A DNA stretch of 64,000 bases, from the NCBI RefSeq assembly GCF_039871655.1, contig NZ_JBDPLZ010000005.1, positions 186,001-250,000 on the forward strand, given 5' to 3'. The notes under the pieces are model-generated. The model ran no database searches, was not told the DNA's origin, and was given only the letters and a program-made list of their open reading frames with translations. Of this stretch, positions 9,244 to 17,786 are shown in pieces (within the stretch, counting starts at the first letter, position 1; every line of letters begins with the position of its first letter). The DNA comes from Actinocorallia sp039871655. Lineage in GTDB: Bacteria; Actinomycetota; Actinomycetes; Streptosporangiales; Streptosporangiaceae. A program made the position numbers and the translations under genes.

Positions 9244-10077
9244 ATGAGACGCGGACCGGTGCGAACCGCGTTCGCGCTGATCACCGTCCTCGTGATGGCC
9301 TGCGTGGCCTCCGCCTCGGCCGTCGAGCCGCTCTGGTGGAAGACCGTCCTGAGGGCGGAAGCGGGCCACGTCCGCTTCTACGCGTTCGCCGCCGCCTCTT
9401 CGCGCGCCGCCTGGGTGCTCGGCGAACGCATCGGCCGCCGCGGGTACGCGAGGCCGGTCTCCTACCACTGGGACGGCGAGCGCCGGCGCTCCAGCGCCCT
9501 GCCCTCGGAACCGACGTACCCGCGAGGGGAGGACGTGGTCGGCACGAGGCTCAGCGCCTCGGGCGCCCGCAACACCTGGCTCCTTCTGCCGGGCGAGTTC
9601 GGGTACGCGGGCGAGGAGCCCGAGGAGTGCGGCCTGACTCCCGTGCCTCCGGAGAAGCGGCGTGCTGACCGGCCCTCCCGGCTGCTGCGCTGGACAGGTT
9701 CCGGCTGGGAGGACTCTCTGACGGTCGAGGACGCCGTTCTCATGTCCGTCGTGGCGGTCGGCTCCGGAGGGGCGTGGGCTTTCGGCGAGGACCTCAGGGG
9801 CCCGGTCGTCTTCCGGTACGACGGAACGAAGTGGACCAAGAAGAGCGGCCCGGTACGGGTGCACGACGCCGAAGCCCGCGGATCTGAAGCCTGGGTGGTG
9901 GGGGAGTCCGCCGTGGCCCGGCGGGCGGGCGCCTGGCGTTTCGACGGTGCCTTCTGGAGGCGTGAACAGGGCGTCGAAGGACGGCAGCTGATCTCCCAGG
10001 CCGCCGACGGACAGGACGGCCGATACGCGGTCGGAATGAGGATGTCCCCTCTGGCGACGGCATCGTCGCCAGGATGA
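9244..10077 (+). CDS. Secreted propeller-like protein, possibly frameshifted at its end
   Basis: 277 residues from ATG 9244, preceded by CGGAGGG. Residues 1-25 form a signal peptide ending in ASASA. The rest has repeated W-D/G blocks (SYHWDGERR, RWTGSGWEDS, RYDGTKWTK, RFDGAFWRR) spaced like blades of a WD40/Kelch-type beta propeller common in secreted actinobacterial proteins. The last residues, RMSPLATASSPG, do not look like the rest. The neighbouring frame would continue NEDVPSGDGIVARMTG, so a small indel may have truncated or shifted the end. Function unknown. Confidence 0.75.
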   Translation: MRRGPVRTAFALITVLVMACVASASAVEPLWWKTVLRAEAGHVRFYAFAAASSRAAWVLGERIGRRGYARPVSYHWDGERRRSSALPSEPTYPRGEDVVGTRLSASGARNTWLLLPGEFGYAGEEPEECGLTPVPPEKRRADRPSRLLRWTGSGWEDSLTVEDAVLMSVVAVGSGGAWAFGEDLRGPVVFRYDGTKWTKKSGPVRVHDAEARGSEAWVVGESAVARRAGAWRFDGAFWRREQGVEGRQLISQAADGQDGRYAVGMRMSPLATASSPG

Positions 10078-10183
10078 CCGGCTGAGGTATTCCGCCGTTG
10101 TACCGGATCGTCGTCCTGAGAGGTGAGGCGAGGCGAACGGATTGGCTCCCGAGACCGATCCCGGATTGTTCCGGGGCGCAGTA

Positions 10184-10204
10184 GCTTTGTAAGAGGCACA
10201 AAGC
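10184..10204. promoter_or_regulatory. Short inverted repeat upstream of the PP2C gene
   Basis: GCTTTGT at 10184-10190 and its complement ACAAAGC at 10198-10204 frame a 7-base spacer about 85 bases before the PP2C start. It could be an operator or a small hairpin in the leader. No partner protein can be assigned. Confidence 0.3.
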
Positions 10205-10286
10205 AGCCCTGCGGACCGGACTGGAGGACGGTGACCCACTACGCTGACCAAAGGCCGCTCGCAGGGTCGCTAGGCGCGGTGGTGTA

Positions 10287-11090
10287 ATGAACCACCGCAA
10301 GGAGATCGTCATCGAAACTGGTATGAACGTCGCAATCAGGTACGCAGCGGGTTCCGACATCGGTTGCAACCGGGAGAACAACGAGGATTCCGGTTATGCC
10401 GGTCCTTTCCTGCTGGCCGTGGCGGACGGGATGGGCGGTTACGCAGGCGGCGAGGTCGCCAGTTCCACCGTCATCAACGCGCTGCGCCGGTTCGACGCCC
10501 CGGTGGCGGAAGCGGAGCTGCAGGGCACCCTGGCGCGGGCCGTCTCGGAGGTCAACAGCGCACTGGGCCAGGCGATCTCCGCGCACCCCGAGCTCAACCG
10601 GATGGGCACCACCCTGACGGCGATGTTGTGGAACGGCACCAGTAAATTCGCGATAGCCCACATCGGCGACTCCCGGGCCTATCTCCTGCGGGACGGCGTG
10701 CTCTTCCAGATCACCAGCGACCACACCCTCGCCCAACTCCTGGCCGACGGCGGCGACTCCGGGGAGAACTCGCACCTGTCCCACATGCTCTTCAAGGTGC
10801 TGGACGGCGGCCCCGACCGCGACCCCGACCTCGCCCCCCGGGACGCCCGGCTCGGCGACCGCTACCTCCTGTGCTCCGACGGGCTGTCGGGCCCGGTCGG
10901 CCCCCAGGAGATCTTCGACATCCTCTCCGCCGAGAAGGAGCGCGAGCAGGCCGTCGCCAGGCTCATCGGGGCCGCGCGCGCCCACGGCGGGCCCGACAAC
11001 ATCACCTGCGTCGTGGCAGATGTGCTCGAGGCAGAACCAGGAGGCCCGATCCAGCGTCCCACCCTGGTGGGAGCGGTCGCGGGAAACTGA
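10287..11090 (+). CDS. Soluble PP2C-family Ser/Thr protein phosphatase
   Basis: A stand-alone PP2C phosphatase of 267 residues with no membrane segment. All metal and phosphate motifs are visible: NNEDSGY, VADGMGGYAGG, GTTLTA, HIGDSRAYLLRDG, TSDHTLAQ, LLCSDGLSG and GGPDNITC. It removes phosphate from Ser/Thr and is the natural opponent of Hanks-type kinases such as the one encoded at 12376. An internal ATG at 10323 (MNVAIRYAAG) gives a more family-typical N-terminus; neither start has a strong ribosome site. Confidence 0.92.
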   Translation: MNHRKEIVIETGMNVAIRYAAGSDIGCNRENNEDSGYAGPFLLAVADGMGGYAGGEVASSTVINALRRFDAPVAEAELQGTLARAVSEVNSALGQAISAHPELNRMGTTLTAMLWNGTSKFAIAHIGDSRAYLLRDGVLFQITSDHTLAQLLADGGDSGENSHLSHMLFKVLDGGPDRDPDLAPRDARLGDRYLLCSDGLSGPVGPQEIFDILSAEKEREQAVARLIGAARAHGGPDNITCVVADVLEAEPGGPIQRPTLVGAVAGN

Positions 11091-11191
11091 CCATCACGGT
11101 CTGGTTCCGGGGCGATTCCCCGGCTTGACAGTCGCAGTAGTCAGGCCGGTATAAGGGGTCAACAAAGGGACGAGGTCGGGTGGAGGCTTTC

Positions 11192-11572
11192 ATGACGGGG
11201 GGCACGGCGTTGAGCCGTCCCGTCGGGATGGCCGCGGGCAGGATCGCGGCGATGGCGGCACTCGCGGTGTCCGTCGCGTTCGCGCACGGGGTCCACGACC
11301 CCGGCGTCCTGTGCCCCATCCGAGCGTTGACCGACATCCCTTGCCCTTTCTGCGGCGGCACCACCGTCTTCATCGAGCTCGGGTCCGGGCATCTGCTCCG
11401 GGCACTGGCCGCCAATCCCCTGGTGTTCATCGGGGCCATGGTCTTCGCCGTGGCGCCGCTGGGGCTCGGAGCACGATGGCGGACGTGGAAACCGCAGGTG
11501 CGTGCCTGGATTCTCGGCACCGCCATAGCGGGTTCCGGGATCTGGCAACTCGTCCGATTCGGAATCCTCTGA
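11192..11572 (+). CDS. DUF2752 membrane protein
   Basis: A 126-residue membrane protein with about three helices. It carries the DUF2752 signature CPFCGGTT near residue 50 followed by LGSGHLLRALAANPL. The Cys pair and conserved polar residues suggest a structural or redox feature, but the family has no established function. ATG 11192 is preferred over the GTG at 11180 because GGTGGAGG (11179-11186) sits correctly before it. Confidence 0.85.
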   Translation: MTGGTALSRPVGMAAGRIAAMAALAVSVAFAHGVHDPGVLCPIRALTDIPCPFCGGTTVFIELGSGHLLRALAANPLVFIGAMVFAVAPLGLGARWRTWKPQVRAWILGTAIAGSGIWQLVRFGIL

Positions 11573-11627
11573 CAGCGCACGCCGAACCCGGCTGACGCGA
11601 CGGCACATTCACAAGGAGAGAGTCAAC

Positions 11628-12311
11628 GTGGGAAACCCCCCCTACGACCCCTACGGTCAGCAGCAGCCCGGTTATGGGCAGCAGCCTCCCGCGAACCCCT
11701 ACGGCGGCCCGCAGACGCCGCCGCCGCAGCCCCCGGCCTACCAGGCCTCCCCGCCTCCGGCCTACCCCGCGCAGCCCGCCTTCCCCGCGGCGGCGCAGCC
11801 GCAGTACGGCGTGCCGCAGCAGCAGCCCTACGGCTTCGCGGGCGGCGCGTACGGCGCCTACGCCGGCTGGGGCTCGCGGTTCGCCGCGACCCTGGTCGAC
11901 GGCCTCATCGCGGGTGTCCCGGCCGGCATCCTGGCGGGCATCGGCGCAGCCATGAGCAGCACCAGCCTCGAGTACGACCCCGTCACGGGATCGTACTCGA
12001 CCAGCGGTGGCAGCGGCGCCGGCATCCTCCTCACGCTGCTGGGCTACGCGATCGCTTTCGTGATCATGCTCTTCTTCCTCTACCAGCAGGGCACGACCGG
12101 CCAGACGCCGGGCAAGAAGCTCACCAACATCCGCGTGATCAGCGAGCAGACCGGCCAGCCGATCGGCTTCGGCATGTCGTTCGTGCGCTACCTCGCGCAC
12201 ATCCTGGACGGGCTCCCCTGCTACATCGGCTACCTGTGGCCGCTGTTCGACGCCAAGAAGCAGACCTTCGCCGACAAGGTCATGAACACGGTCGTCGTCC
12301 GCTCGGTCTGA
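11628..12311 (+). CDS. RDD-family membrane protein with Pro/Gln/Tyr-rich N-terminus
   Basis: 227 residues from GTG 11628 behind AAGGAGAG. Residues 1-75 are a low-complexity PYGQQQPGYGQQPP-type tail, probably disordered and cytoplasmic. Residues about 80-227 form an RDD domain with YAGWGSRFAATLVDGLI, membrane helices and TPGKKLTNIRV, ending in KKQTFADKV. The C-terminal block closely matches the RDD domain of the kinase encoded next (QKQTFADKV), so the two are likely paralogous domains. RDD function is not settled; transport or ion roles have been proposed. Confidence 0.87.
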   Translation: MGNPPYDPYGQQQPGYGQQPPANPYGGPQTPPPQPPAYQASPPPAYPAQPAFPAAAQPQYGVPQQQPYGFAGGAYGAYAGWGSRFAATLVDGLIAGVPAGILAGIGAAMSSTSLEYDPVTGSYSTSGGSGAGILLTLLGYAIAFVIMLFFLYQQGTTGQTPGKKLTNIRVISEQTGQPIGFGMSFVRYLAHILDGLPCYIGYLWPLFDAKKQTFADKVMNTVVVRSV

Positions 12312-12324
12312 CGCCCTCGTCTCG

Positions 12325-12352
12325 GCGGGGCGTCCCTCAAGGGACGCCCCGC
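12325..12352 (+). terminator. Hairpin between RDD gene and kinase gene
   Basis: A perfect 13-bp stem (12325-12337 with 12340-12352) and a 2-base loop, without a strong T run. It may end or attenuate transcription before the kinase gene. Confidence 0.6.
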
Positions 12353-12375
12353 TCATCGTTCCCGGGAGGTCTCCC

Positions 12376-13890
12376 TTGCGCGAGGGCCTGGTGCTCGCCG
12401 ATCGGTTCGAGCTGGTCAGGAAGATCGGCCAGGGCGGCATGGGCGCGGTCTGGGAGGGCCGCGACACCATGCTCGGCCGCCGGGTGGCGATCAAGACGCT
12501 GGCGGTCACCCCCACCGAGGACGCGGTCCGCCGGTTCCGGGGCGAGGCGCAGATCGGGGCCGGCCTCTCCCACCCGGGGATCATGGTCGTCCATGACATC
12601 GGCAAGTACGAGCAGACGCTCTACCTGGTCATGGAGTACCTCGAGGGCCGTGACCTGAAGACCCTCCTGGAGGAGGGGCGCATCCCGCTGGAGCGGTCGC
12701 TGGAGATCGCGGCGGAGCTGCTCGGGGCGCTGGGCGCGGCGCACGCCCAGGGCGTCGTCCACCGGGACGTCAAGCCCGGCAACGTGATGGTCCTCGACAA
12801 GGGCGGCCTGAAGATCCTGGACTTCGGGATCGCGCGGTTCACCGACGCCACGATGACGGGCTCGGTGGTGGGGACGCCCGCCTACATGGCCCCCGAGCAG
12901 TTCACCGGCAACACCGAGGTGGACGGCCGGTGCGACCTGTACTCCTTCGGGATCCTGCTCTATGAGATGGTCACCGGACGGCCGCCGTTCGAGTGCACCA
13001 CGCTGCCGGAGTTCGTCTACGCCCATCTGCAGAAGGCGCCGGATCCGCCGCGCACGCTCCGTCCCGACCTGCCGGAGTCGCTGAACCGCCTGATCGTCGA
13101 CCTGCTGGCCAAGGACCCCGCCGACCGGCCCCGGACGGCCGAGGCGGCTCTGAGCCGGCTCGAGTTCGTACGCGAGGAGCTCAAGCGGGCCCCGTCCCAG
13201 ACGTTCGGCGCGACACCTCCGCCGCAGCACCGGACGCCGCCGCCGTTCGCGGCCCAGGCCCCGGGCCACGCCACCCAGGGGCCCGTCACGCCTCCGCCCT
13301 CGGGGCTCCCGTTCTCCCAGCCGTCACGGCCGCCCGTCCACGACCCCGGGTACGGGGCGGCGGCCCACGGCCCGTCGGTGGGTTGGGCCCCCACTCAGCC
13401 GCCCTACCGGCAGGCCGCGCCGCAGCAGTTCGCCCCGGCGTACCCGCAGCCCTACCAGCAGCCCTACGGCCTGGGCGCGGATCGGGCCGCCCCCTACTGG
13501 CGCAGGGTCGGTGCGTTCGCGGTCGACTGGTGCCTCGGCTTCTTCATCGTGATCATGTTCCTGGTCCTGGTGACCTGGAACGACCCGCCGGAGGCGGATC
13601 CCACCGACGCCCAGGCCGCCGCGATGTTCTTCGTCTGGGCGCTCGTGTACTTCGGGTACGGGATGATGGAGGGGCTGCTCGGCTTCAGCCCGGGCAAGGG
13701 CCTGTGCGTGCTCCGGGTGGTGGACGCCCGGACGGGGGAACGGATCGGGTTGTTCCGCGGCGTCGCCCGGTCCTACGCCCAGATCGTCAACTGGTGGTCG
13801 CTGCTCATCGGCTTCCTCAACCCGCTGTGGGACCCGCAGAAGCAGACCTTCGCCGACAAGGTGTGCGGCACCAGGGTGATCCAGGGCTGA
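12376..13890 (+). CDS. Hanks-type Ser/Thr protein kinase fused to a C-terminal RDD domain
   Basis: 504 residues, TTG start at 12376 behind CGGGAGG. The kinase domain spans about 10-265: glycine loop GQGGMGAVWEG, Lys40 in VAIKTLA, HRDVKPGNVM with Asp131, DFG Asp149, and GTPAYMAPEQ. A Pro/Gln-rich linker (about 270-370) leads to an RDD domain with three helices (RRVGAFAVDWCLG, SPGKGLCVLRVVDA, QKQTFADKV). This is an intact kinase anchored by RDD rather than by a single helix plus PASTA repeats. The neighbouring RDD protein and PP2C phosphatase could be partner and opponent. Confidence 0.93.
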   Translation: MREGLVLADRFELVRKIGQGGMGAVWEGRDTMLGRRVAIKTLAVTPTEDAVRRFRGEAQIGAGLSHPGIMVVHDIGKYEQTLYLVMEYLEGRDLKTLLEEGRIPLERSLEIAAELLGALGAAHAQGVVHRDVKPGNVMVLDKGGLKILDFGIARFTDATMTGSVVGTPAYMAPEQFTGNTEVDGRCDLYSFGILLYEMVTGRPPFECTTLPEFVYAHLQKAPDPPRTLRPDLPESLNRLIVDLLAKDPADRPRTAEAALSRLEFVREELKRAPSQTFGATPPPQHRTPPPFAAQAPGHATQGPVTPPPSGLPFSQPSRPPVHDPGYGAAAHGPSVGWAPTQPPYRQAAPQQFAPAYPQPYQQPYGLGADRAAPYWRRVGAFAVDWCLGFFIVIMFLVLVTWNDPPEADPTDAQAAAMFFVWALVYFGYGMMEGLLGFSPGKGLCVLRVVDARTGERIGLFRGVARSYAQIVNWWSLLIGFLNPLWDPQKQTFADKVCGTRVIQG

Positions 13891-13896
13891 GCGGTG

Positions 13897-14625
13897 TCAT
13901 CTCGCCGGTTCGAAGACCGCGCCGTGCGCGGCGACCCGGGCCCGGCGGACCGCCTGGTCCAGCAGGGCCAGCGCGTCGGCCCGGCGGAGCATCTGGCCGG
14001 CCGTGAGGTTGTGCCCGGCCGCGGCGTCGGCGAGGTCGAGGATCAGGGTCAGCCGGGTGGCCAGCGCGTCGACCCGGTGGGCTCGGGCGGGGTAGCCGGG
14101 GGCGAGCCCGCTGTCGGCGTCGTCGCGCAGCGCCTTGAGGACCCCGGAGCGGTCGCCGCCGATGTCGTCGAGGTCGCTCATGATCTCGGTGACCTCGCGC
14201 ATCGCCAGGGCGAGCCGGCGTTCGGCGTCGGCCAGCGACGGGACGTCCGGCGGCACGGAGCGGGCCGGGAACAGCTCCCAGCGGGTGCCCTGGTAGGACG
14301 AGCCGCGCCGGTCCTCGGCCGGGACCAGGCCCACCGCCGAGCCGTCGAGCAGGACGATGACGCCCTCTCCGGCCTCGACCGCCGCCTGGTTGAACTCGGC
14401 GGGGCCGTTCAGGCCCAGCGGATCGCCGGGGGCGGGCAGCGCCAGGCGCAGCCCGGTGAGGCCGCGCGGGCGCAGGTCGGCCAGCCAGGAGCGCAACGGA
14501 ACCTGCCCCGCCAGGTGCGGGCCGGTGCGCTCGACCACGTCCACGGCCTCGTCGAGGCCGACATGGCCGGTGAGCCAGGCGTTCGCCCAGGCGACCAGAG
14601 TGGGAGAGGGACGAGAGCCACGCAT
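13897..14625 (-). CDS. Conserved actinobacterial protein of unknown function
   Basis: About 242 residues from ATG 14625 (MRGSRPSPTLVAWANAWL); a GTG three codons upstream at 14634 is also possible. No membrane segment. It has an N-terminal alpha/beta part (SWLADLRPRGLTGLRLALP, GEGVIVLLDGSAVGLVP) and a helical C-terminus (ALAMREVTEIMSDLDDI). It is divergent from an ABC ATPase gene and its stop lies 7 bases from the kinase stop. I do not recognise a catalytic motif. Confidence 0.75.
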   Translation of the reverse strand: MRGSRPSPTLVAWANAWLTGHVGLDEAVDVVERTGPHLAGQVPLRSWLADLRPRGLTGLRLALPAPGDPLGLNGPAEFNQAAVEAGEGVIVLLDGSAVGLVPAEDRRGSSYQGTRWELFPARSVPPDVPSLADAERRLALAMREVTEIMSDLDDIGGDRSGVLKALRDDADSGLAPGYPARAHRVDALATRLTLILDLADAAAGHNLTAGQMLRRADALALLDQAVRRARVAAHGAVFEPAR

Positions 14626-14747
14626 GAGAAACACGATAACCGGCTTTCGGAGCGTCTCCTCGGCGGTGCGGCGGGACGTCCCCGCGATTCCCGCGGAACC
14701 GGAGCCGGGGTCCCTGCCTGCAATAAGGTTGTCGTTGGAGGATCTTA

Positions 14748-15539
14748 ATGAGCGGTGAGGTACTGAGGCTCGAGGGCGTCGTGATCCGGCGCGAGGGAGC
14801 CGTGTTGCTCGACGGCGTCGACTGGACGGTCAACGAGGGCGAGCGCTGGGTGGTCATCGGGCCCAACGGAGCCGGCAAGACGACCCTGCTCCAGGTGGCG
14901 GCGACCACCCTCTACCCGACGGAGGGCCGGGTGGAGGTGCTGGGGGAGACCCTGGGCCAGACCGACGTCTTCGAACTGAGGCCCCGGATCGGCTTCGCCA
15001 GCGCGGCGGTGGCCGAGAAGGTGCCGGCGGGCGAGACGGTCATGGACCTGGTGCTGACCGCCTCCTACGCCATCCTGGGGCGCTGGCAGGAGGAGTACGA
15101 CTCGACGGACGTCGGCCGTGCGGTCGCCCTGCTGGAGGCGCTGGGCTGTACCGAGCTGGTGCGCAGGCGCTTTAACACCCTCTCGGAAGGGGAACGCAAG
15201 CGTGTCCAGATCGCCAGGGCGCTGATGCCGGACCCGGAGCTGCTCCTGCTGGACGAGCCCGCCGCCGGGCTCGACCTGGGCGCCCGGGAGGAGCTGGTGG
15301 CCCGGCTGTCCCGGCTGGCCGAGGACGTGGCGGCCCCCACGATGGCGGTGGTCACGCACCATCTGGAGGAGGTGCCGCCGGGGTTCACCCACGCCCTGCT
15401 GCTGCGCAAGGGCAGGGTGGTGGCCGCGGGCAAGGCCGACGAGGTGCTGACCGGGGAGAACCTGAGCTCCTGCTTCGGCATCCCGCTGCGGGTGGAGCAC
15501 CACGACGACCGGTGGTATGCCCGCTCTGACATGAGATGA
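14748..15539 (+). CDS. ABC transporter ATP-binding protein, no permease nearby
   Basis: A single ABC nucleotide-binding domain of 263 residues. Walker A is GPNGAGKTT near residue 41, the signature is LSEGERKRVQ, Walker B is LLLLDEPAAGLD, and the switch His is in VVTHHLEE. A TGGAGG ribosome site precedes the ATG. No permease or binding-protein gene is adjacent, so it either partners with a distant permease or acts as a soluble ATPase. Confidence 0.9.
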   Translation: MSGEVLRLEGVVIRREGAVLLDGVDWTVNEGERWVVIGPNGAGKTTLLQVAATTLYPTEGRVEVLGETLGQTDVFELRPRIGFASAAVAEKVPAGETVMDLVLTASYAILGRWQEEYDSTDVGRAVALLEALGCTELVRRRFNTLSEGERKRVQIARALMPDPELLLLDEPAAGLDLGAREELVARLSRLAEDVAAPTMAVVTHHLEEVPPGFTHALLLRKGRVVAAGKADEVLTGENLSSCFGIPLRVEHHDDRWYARSDMR

Positions 15540-15584
15540 CCCCGAAGTGGGGGCGATCCTGATCGCTCTCTACGATCGGTCGGC

Positions 15585-16340
15585 ATGACACCGTGGGAAG
15601 CGATCGCGATCTTCGCGGCGGGTACGGCAGCGGGCGGGATCAACGCCGTCGTGGGATCGGGTTCGCTGATCACCTTCCCGACGCTGGTGGCGCTGGGTTA
15701 TCCGCCGGTCCTGGCGAACGTCTCCAACAACATCGGGCTGGTGCCCGGCTCCATCGCCTCCTGCTGGGGCTACCGGCGGGAGCTGGCGGGGCAGGGCGGG
15801 CGGCTGCTGAGGCTGGGCGCGGGATCGCTGCTCGGCGCCCTGGTCGGCGGGCTGCTGCTGCTGAAGCTGCCCGAGTCGGCGTTCCAGATGATCGTCCCGG
15901 TGCTGATCGCGGTCGCGCTGGTGCTGGTGCTGGTCCAGCCCCGGCTCAACGGGTGGGTGCACAAGCGGCGCAAGGGCGAGGTCGGGCACGGCGGGCCGCT
16001 GCTGTGGATCCTGGTCTGCCTGGCCGGGGTCTACGGCGGCTACTTCGGAGCGGCGCAGGGCATCCTGCTGATCTCGCTGCTGGGGATCTTCCTCCCCGAC
16101 GACATGCAGACCGTCAACGGGATCAAGAACGCGCTGGCCGGGGTCGTCAACGCGACGGCGGCCGTGCTCTTCACCATCATCGCCGAGGTCGACTGGGCGG
16201 TGGTGGGCCTGATCGCCCTCGGTGCGACCATCGGCGGCTACACCGGCGCCTCGGTGGGCAGGAGGCTTCCGCCCTGGGCGCTGCGCGGTTTCATTGTCTG
16301 TGTCGGTCTTGTGGCGATTGTGAAGCTGCTCGCCGGGTAG
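15585..16340 (+). CDS. TauE/SafE-family permease
   Basis: A membrane protein of 251 residues with about 8 helices. The N-terminal AAGGINAVVGSGSLITFP and internal GGYFGAAQGILLI are the paired half-repeat motifs of the TauE/SafE family, which exports sulfite, sulfoacetate or related anions. The substrate cannot be read from the sequence. It starts 45 bases after the ABC gene and may be co-transcribed. Confidence 0.9.
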   Translation: MTPWEAIAIFAAGTAAGGINAVVGSGSLITFPTLVALGYPPVLANVSNNIGLVPGSIASCWGYRRELAGQGGRLLRLGAGSLLGALVGGLLLLKLPESAFQMIVPVLIAVALVLVLVQPRLNGWVHKRRKGEVGHGGPLLWILVCLAGVYGGYFGAAQGILLISLLGIFLPDDMQTVNGIKNALAGVVNATAAVLFTIIAEVDWAVVGLIALGATIGGYTGASVGRRLPPWALRGFIVCVGLVAIVKLLAG

Positions 16341-16369
16341 AACTCGAATATGAGTTCTAAGGACGGCCC

Positions 16370-16600
16370 GTGAAGGGCGACAGGGTCGAGATCGTGGTCG
16401 AGTCCGGCGGGGAGACGCTCCGGACCTACGACGTCGTCGCCACCAAGGCCGGACGGCGGGTGGAGATCAGCAACCGGCGCGGGGTGATCGAGGTCAGCGA
16501 GGTCACCCGCACGGGCACCCCGGTGCGCACCGCGCGGTTCATGGCCAGCCGGGTCGTGGCCCTGGTCGAGCACCCGGTGGACGGCGACGCCGAGGACTGA
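16370..16600 (+). CDS. Small conserved beta-rich protein, 76 residues
   Basis: GTG start at 16370 with AAGGAC upstream. The protein is soluble and beta-strand-rich (GDRVEIVVESGGE, ISNRRGVIEVSEVTRTG) with an acidic end. It follows the TauE/SafE gene by 29 bases on the same strand. No known domain recognised; a small SH3- or PH-like fold is possible. Confidence 0.65.
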   Translation: MKGDRVEIVVESGGETLRTYDVVATKAGRRVEISNRRGVIEVSEVTRTGTPVRTARFMASRVVALVEHPVDGDAED

Positions 16601-16615
16601 CCGGCCGCCCGGGCC

Positions 16616-17581
16616 CTAGATCGGGCGGACCTGCACGGTCCCCGTCTCGCTGATCCTGGTGTCGAAGGCCGGCTGGCGGCTGGTGGCGGGCCCGTCGACG
16701 ACCGAGCCGTCGTCCACCCGGAAGGTGCTGCCGTGCCAGGGGCAGACCACGCAGATCTCGTCCCGCACCCGCACCACCCGGCCCTGGTGCAGCGGGCCCG
16801 CCAGATGGGCGCAGGCGTCGGCCAGGACCCGGACCTCGTCCCCCAGACGCAGCACGAAGAGGTCGATGTAGCCCAGGGAGCGGTGCACCGGCCAGCCGTC
16901 CGGAAGGTCCTCCAGCCGGCACAGGTCGTGCCAGCCCAGCGGGACGAGATGGGTGATCGAGGGGGCGTGGTTGGCCCCCGCGGCCTGGCGGAAGGCCAGG
17001 TGCCCGCCCAGATAGCTGCCCGCCATCATGCTGGTGAGCCCCATGAAGCCCAGCACCCTGCCCGTCGCGTGCTCGCCGCGCATCCGGGCCAGCAGGGAGG
17101 CCCCGTACAGCAGGTTGGTGGCGGCCATGCCCAGCGCGTGGGCCAGGCCGACCCGCTGCTGCTCGCGGTGCAGGCTCGACCAGTCGGCCAGGCCGGTGAG
17201 CACCGTCGGCACCGTGGAGGCCAGCCCCATGGTGAGCAGGATGCGGGAGGCCCGCTGGGTGCCGGGGAAGAGGTCCAGCAGGGCGGTCGAGCAGTAGGCC
17301 CCGATGGGAAGGTCGGTCAGGGGCGCGTGCACGGGATGCCCGAACTGCACTCCGTGCAGGACGTTGCGCAGAGGGCCGGGAGGCAGGGCCTTGCGGAGCG
17401 CTTTGGAGAGCACCCGGATCGGACCGTCCAGGGTCGAATCCAGCTCCAGGCGCTCCGCGAGCGCCACCGGGTGGGCCCTGGAAGCGGTCCGGGCCCCGTT
17501 CTTGGTGATCCTGCCTGCTCGTTCGCGATTCACTGGCTGACATCCCATCTGCCTGACGCAGGCTCTTCGACGGTCATCCAC
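16616..17581 (-). CDS. DUF2231 membrane protein fused to a Rieske [2Fe-2S] domain
   Basis: About 321 residues. The N-terminal two thirds form a DUF2231-type four-helix membrane domain (GHPVHAPLTDLPIGAY near the start of the helices). The C-terminus is a Rieske ferredoxin domain with Cys257-x-His259 (CAHLAG) and Cys280-x2-His283 (CPWHG), all four ligands present. It likely passes electrons at the membrane. It lies downstream of the molybdopterin oxidoreductase on the same strand, across the 77-bp repeats. Starts at 17581, 17548 (MGCQPVNRERAG) or a nearby GTG are all possible; I keep the longest. Confidence 0.82.
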   Translation of the reverse strand: MDDRRRACVRQMGCQPVNRERAGRITKNGARTASRAHPVALAERLELDSTLDGPIRVLSKALRKALPPGPLRNVLHGVQFGHPVHAPLTDLPIGAYCSTALLDLFPGTQRASRILLTMGLASTVPTVLTGLADWSSLHREQQRVGLAHALGMAATNLLYGASLLARMRGEHATGRVLGFMGLTSMMAGSYLGGHLAFRQAAGANHAPSITHLVPLGWHDLCRLEDLPDGWPVHRSLGYIDLFVLRLGDEVRVLADACAHLAGPLHQGRVVRVRDEICVVCPWHGSTFRVDDGSVVDGPATSRQPAFDTRISETGTVQVRPI

Positions 17582-17630
17582 CTTCTCGAAGACGTTCCCC
17601 TTCCGGGCAGAGGGATAACGGTGACAGGCG

Positions 17631-17784
17631 GGTCAGACGACCGCAGCGAAGCGAGGATCGGTTGACCCGGCATCGCGGGGGTCTGGGGGTCGCCCCCCAG
17701 ACGGGCAGGTCAGACGACCGCAGCGAAGCGAGGATCGGCTGATCCGGCATCGCGGGGGTCTGGGGGTCGCCCCCCAGACAGGCG
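17631..17784. repeat. Two tandem 77-bp repeats, each with a GC hairpin
   Basis: Copies at 17631-17707 and 17708-17784 begin GGTCAGACGACCGCAGCGAA and differ at only a few positions. A third partial copy (GGTCAG) begins at 17785 and includes the stop codon of the oxidoreductase gene. Each copy carries a 9-bp stem, GTCTGGGGG/CCCCCAGAC (17681-17702 and 17758-17779). The element lies between the oxidoreductase and Rieske genes and could act as a terminator or attenuator pair or be a REP-like dispersed repeat. Confidence 0.85.
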
Positions 17785-17786
17785 GG

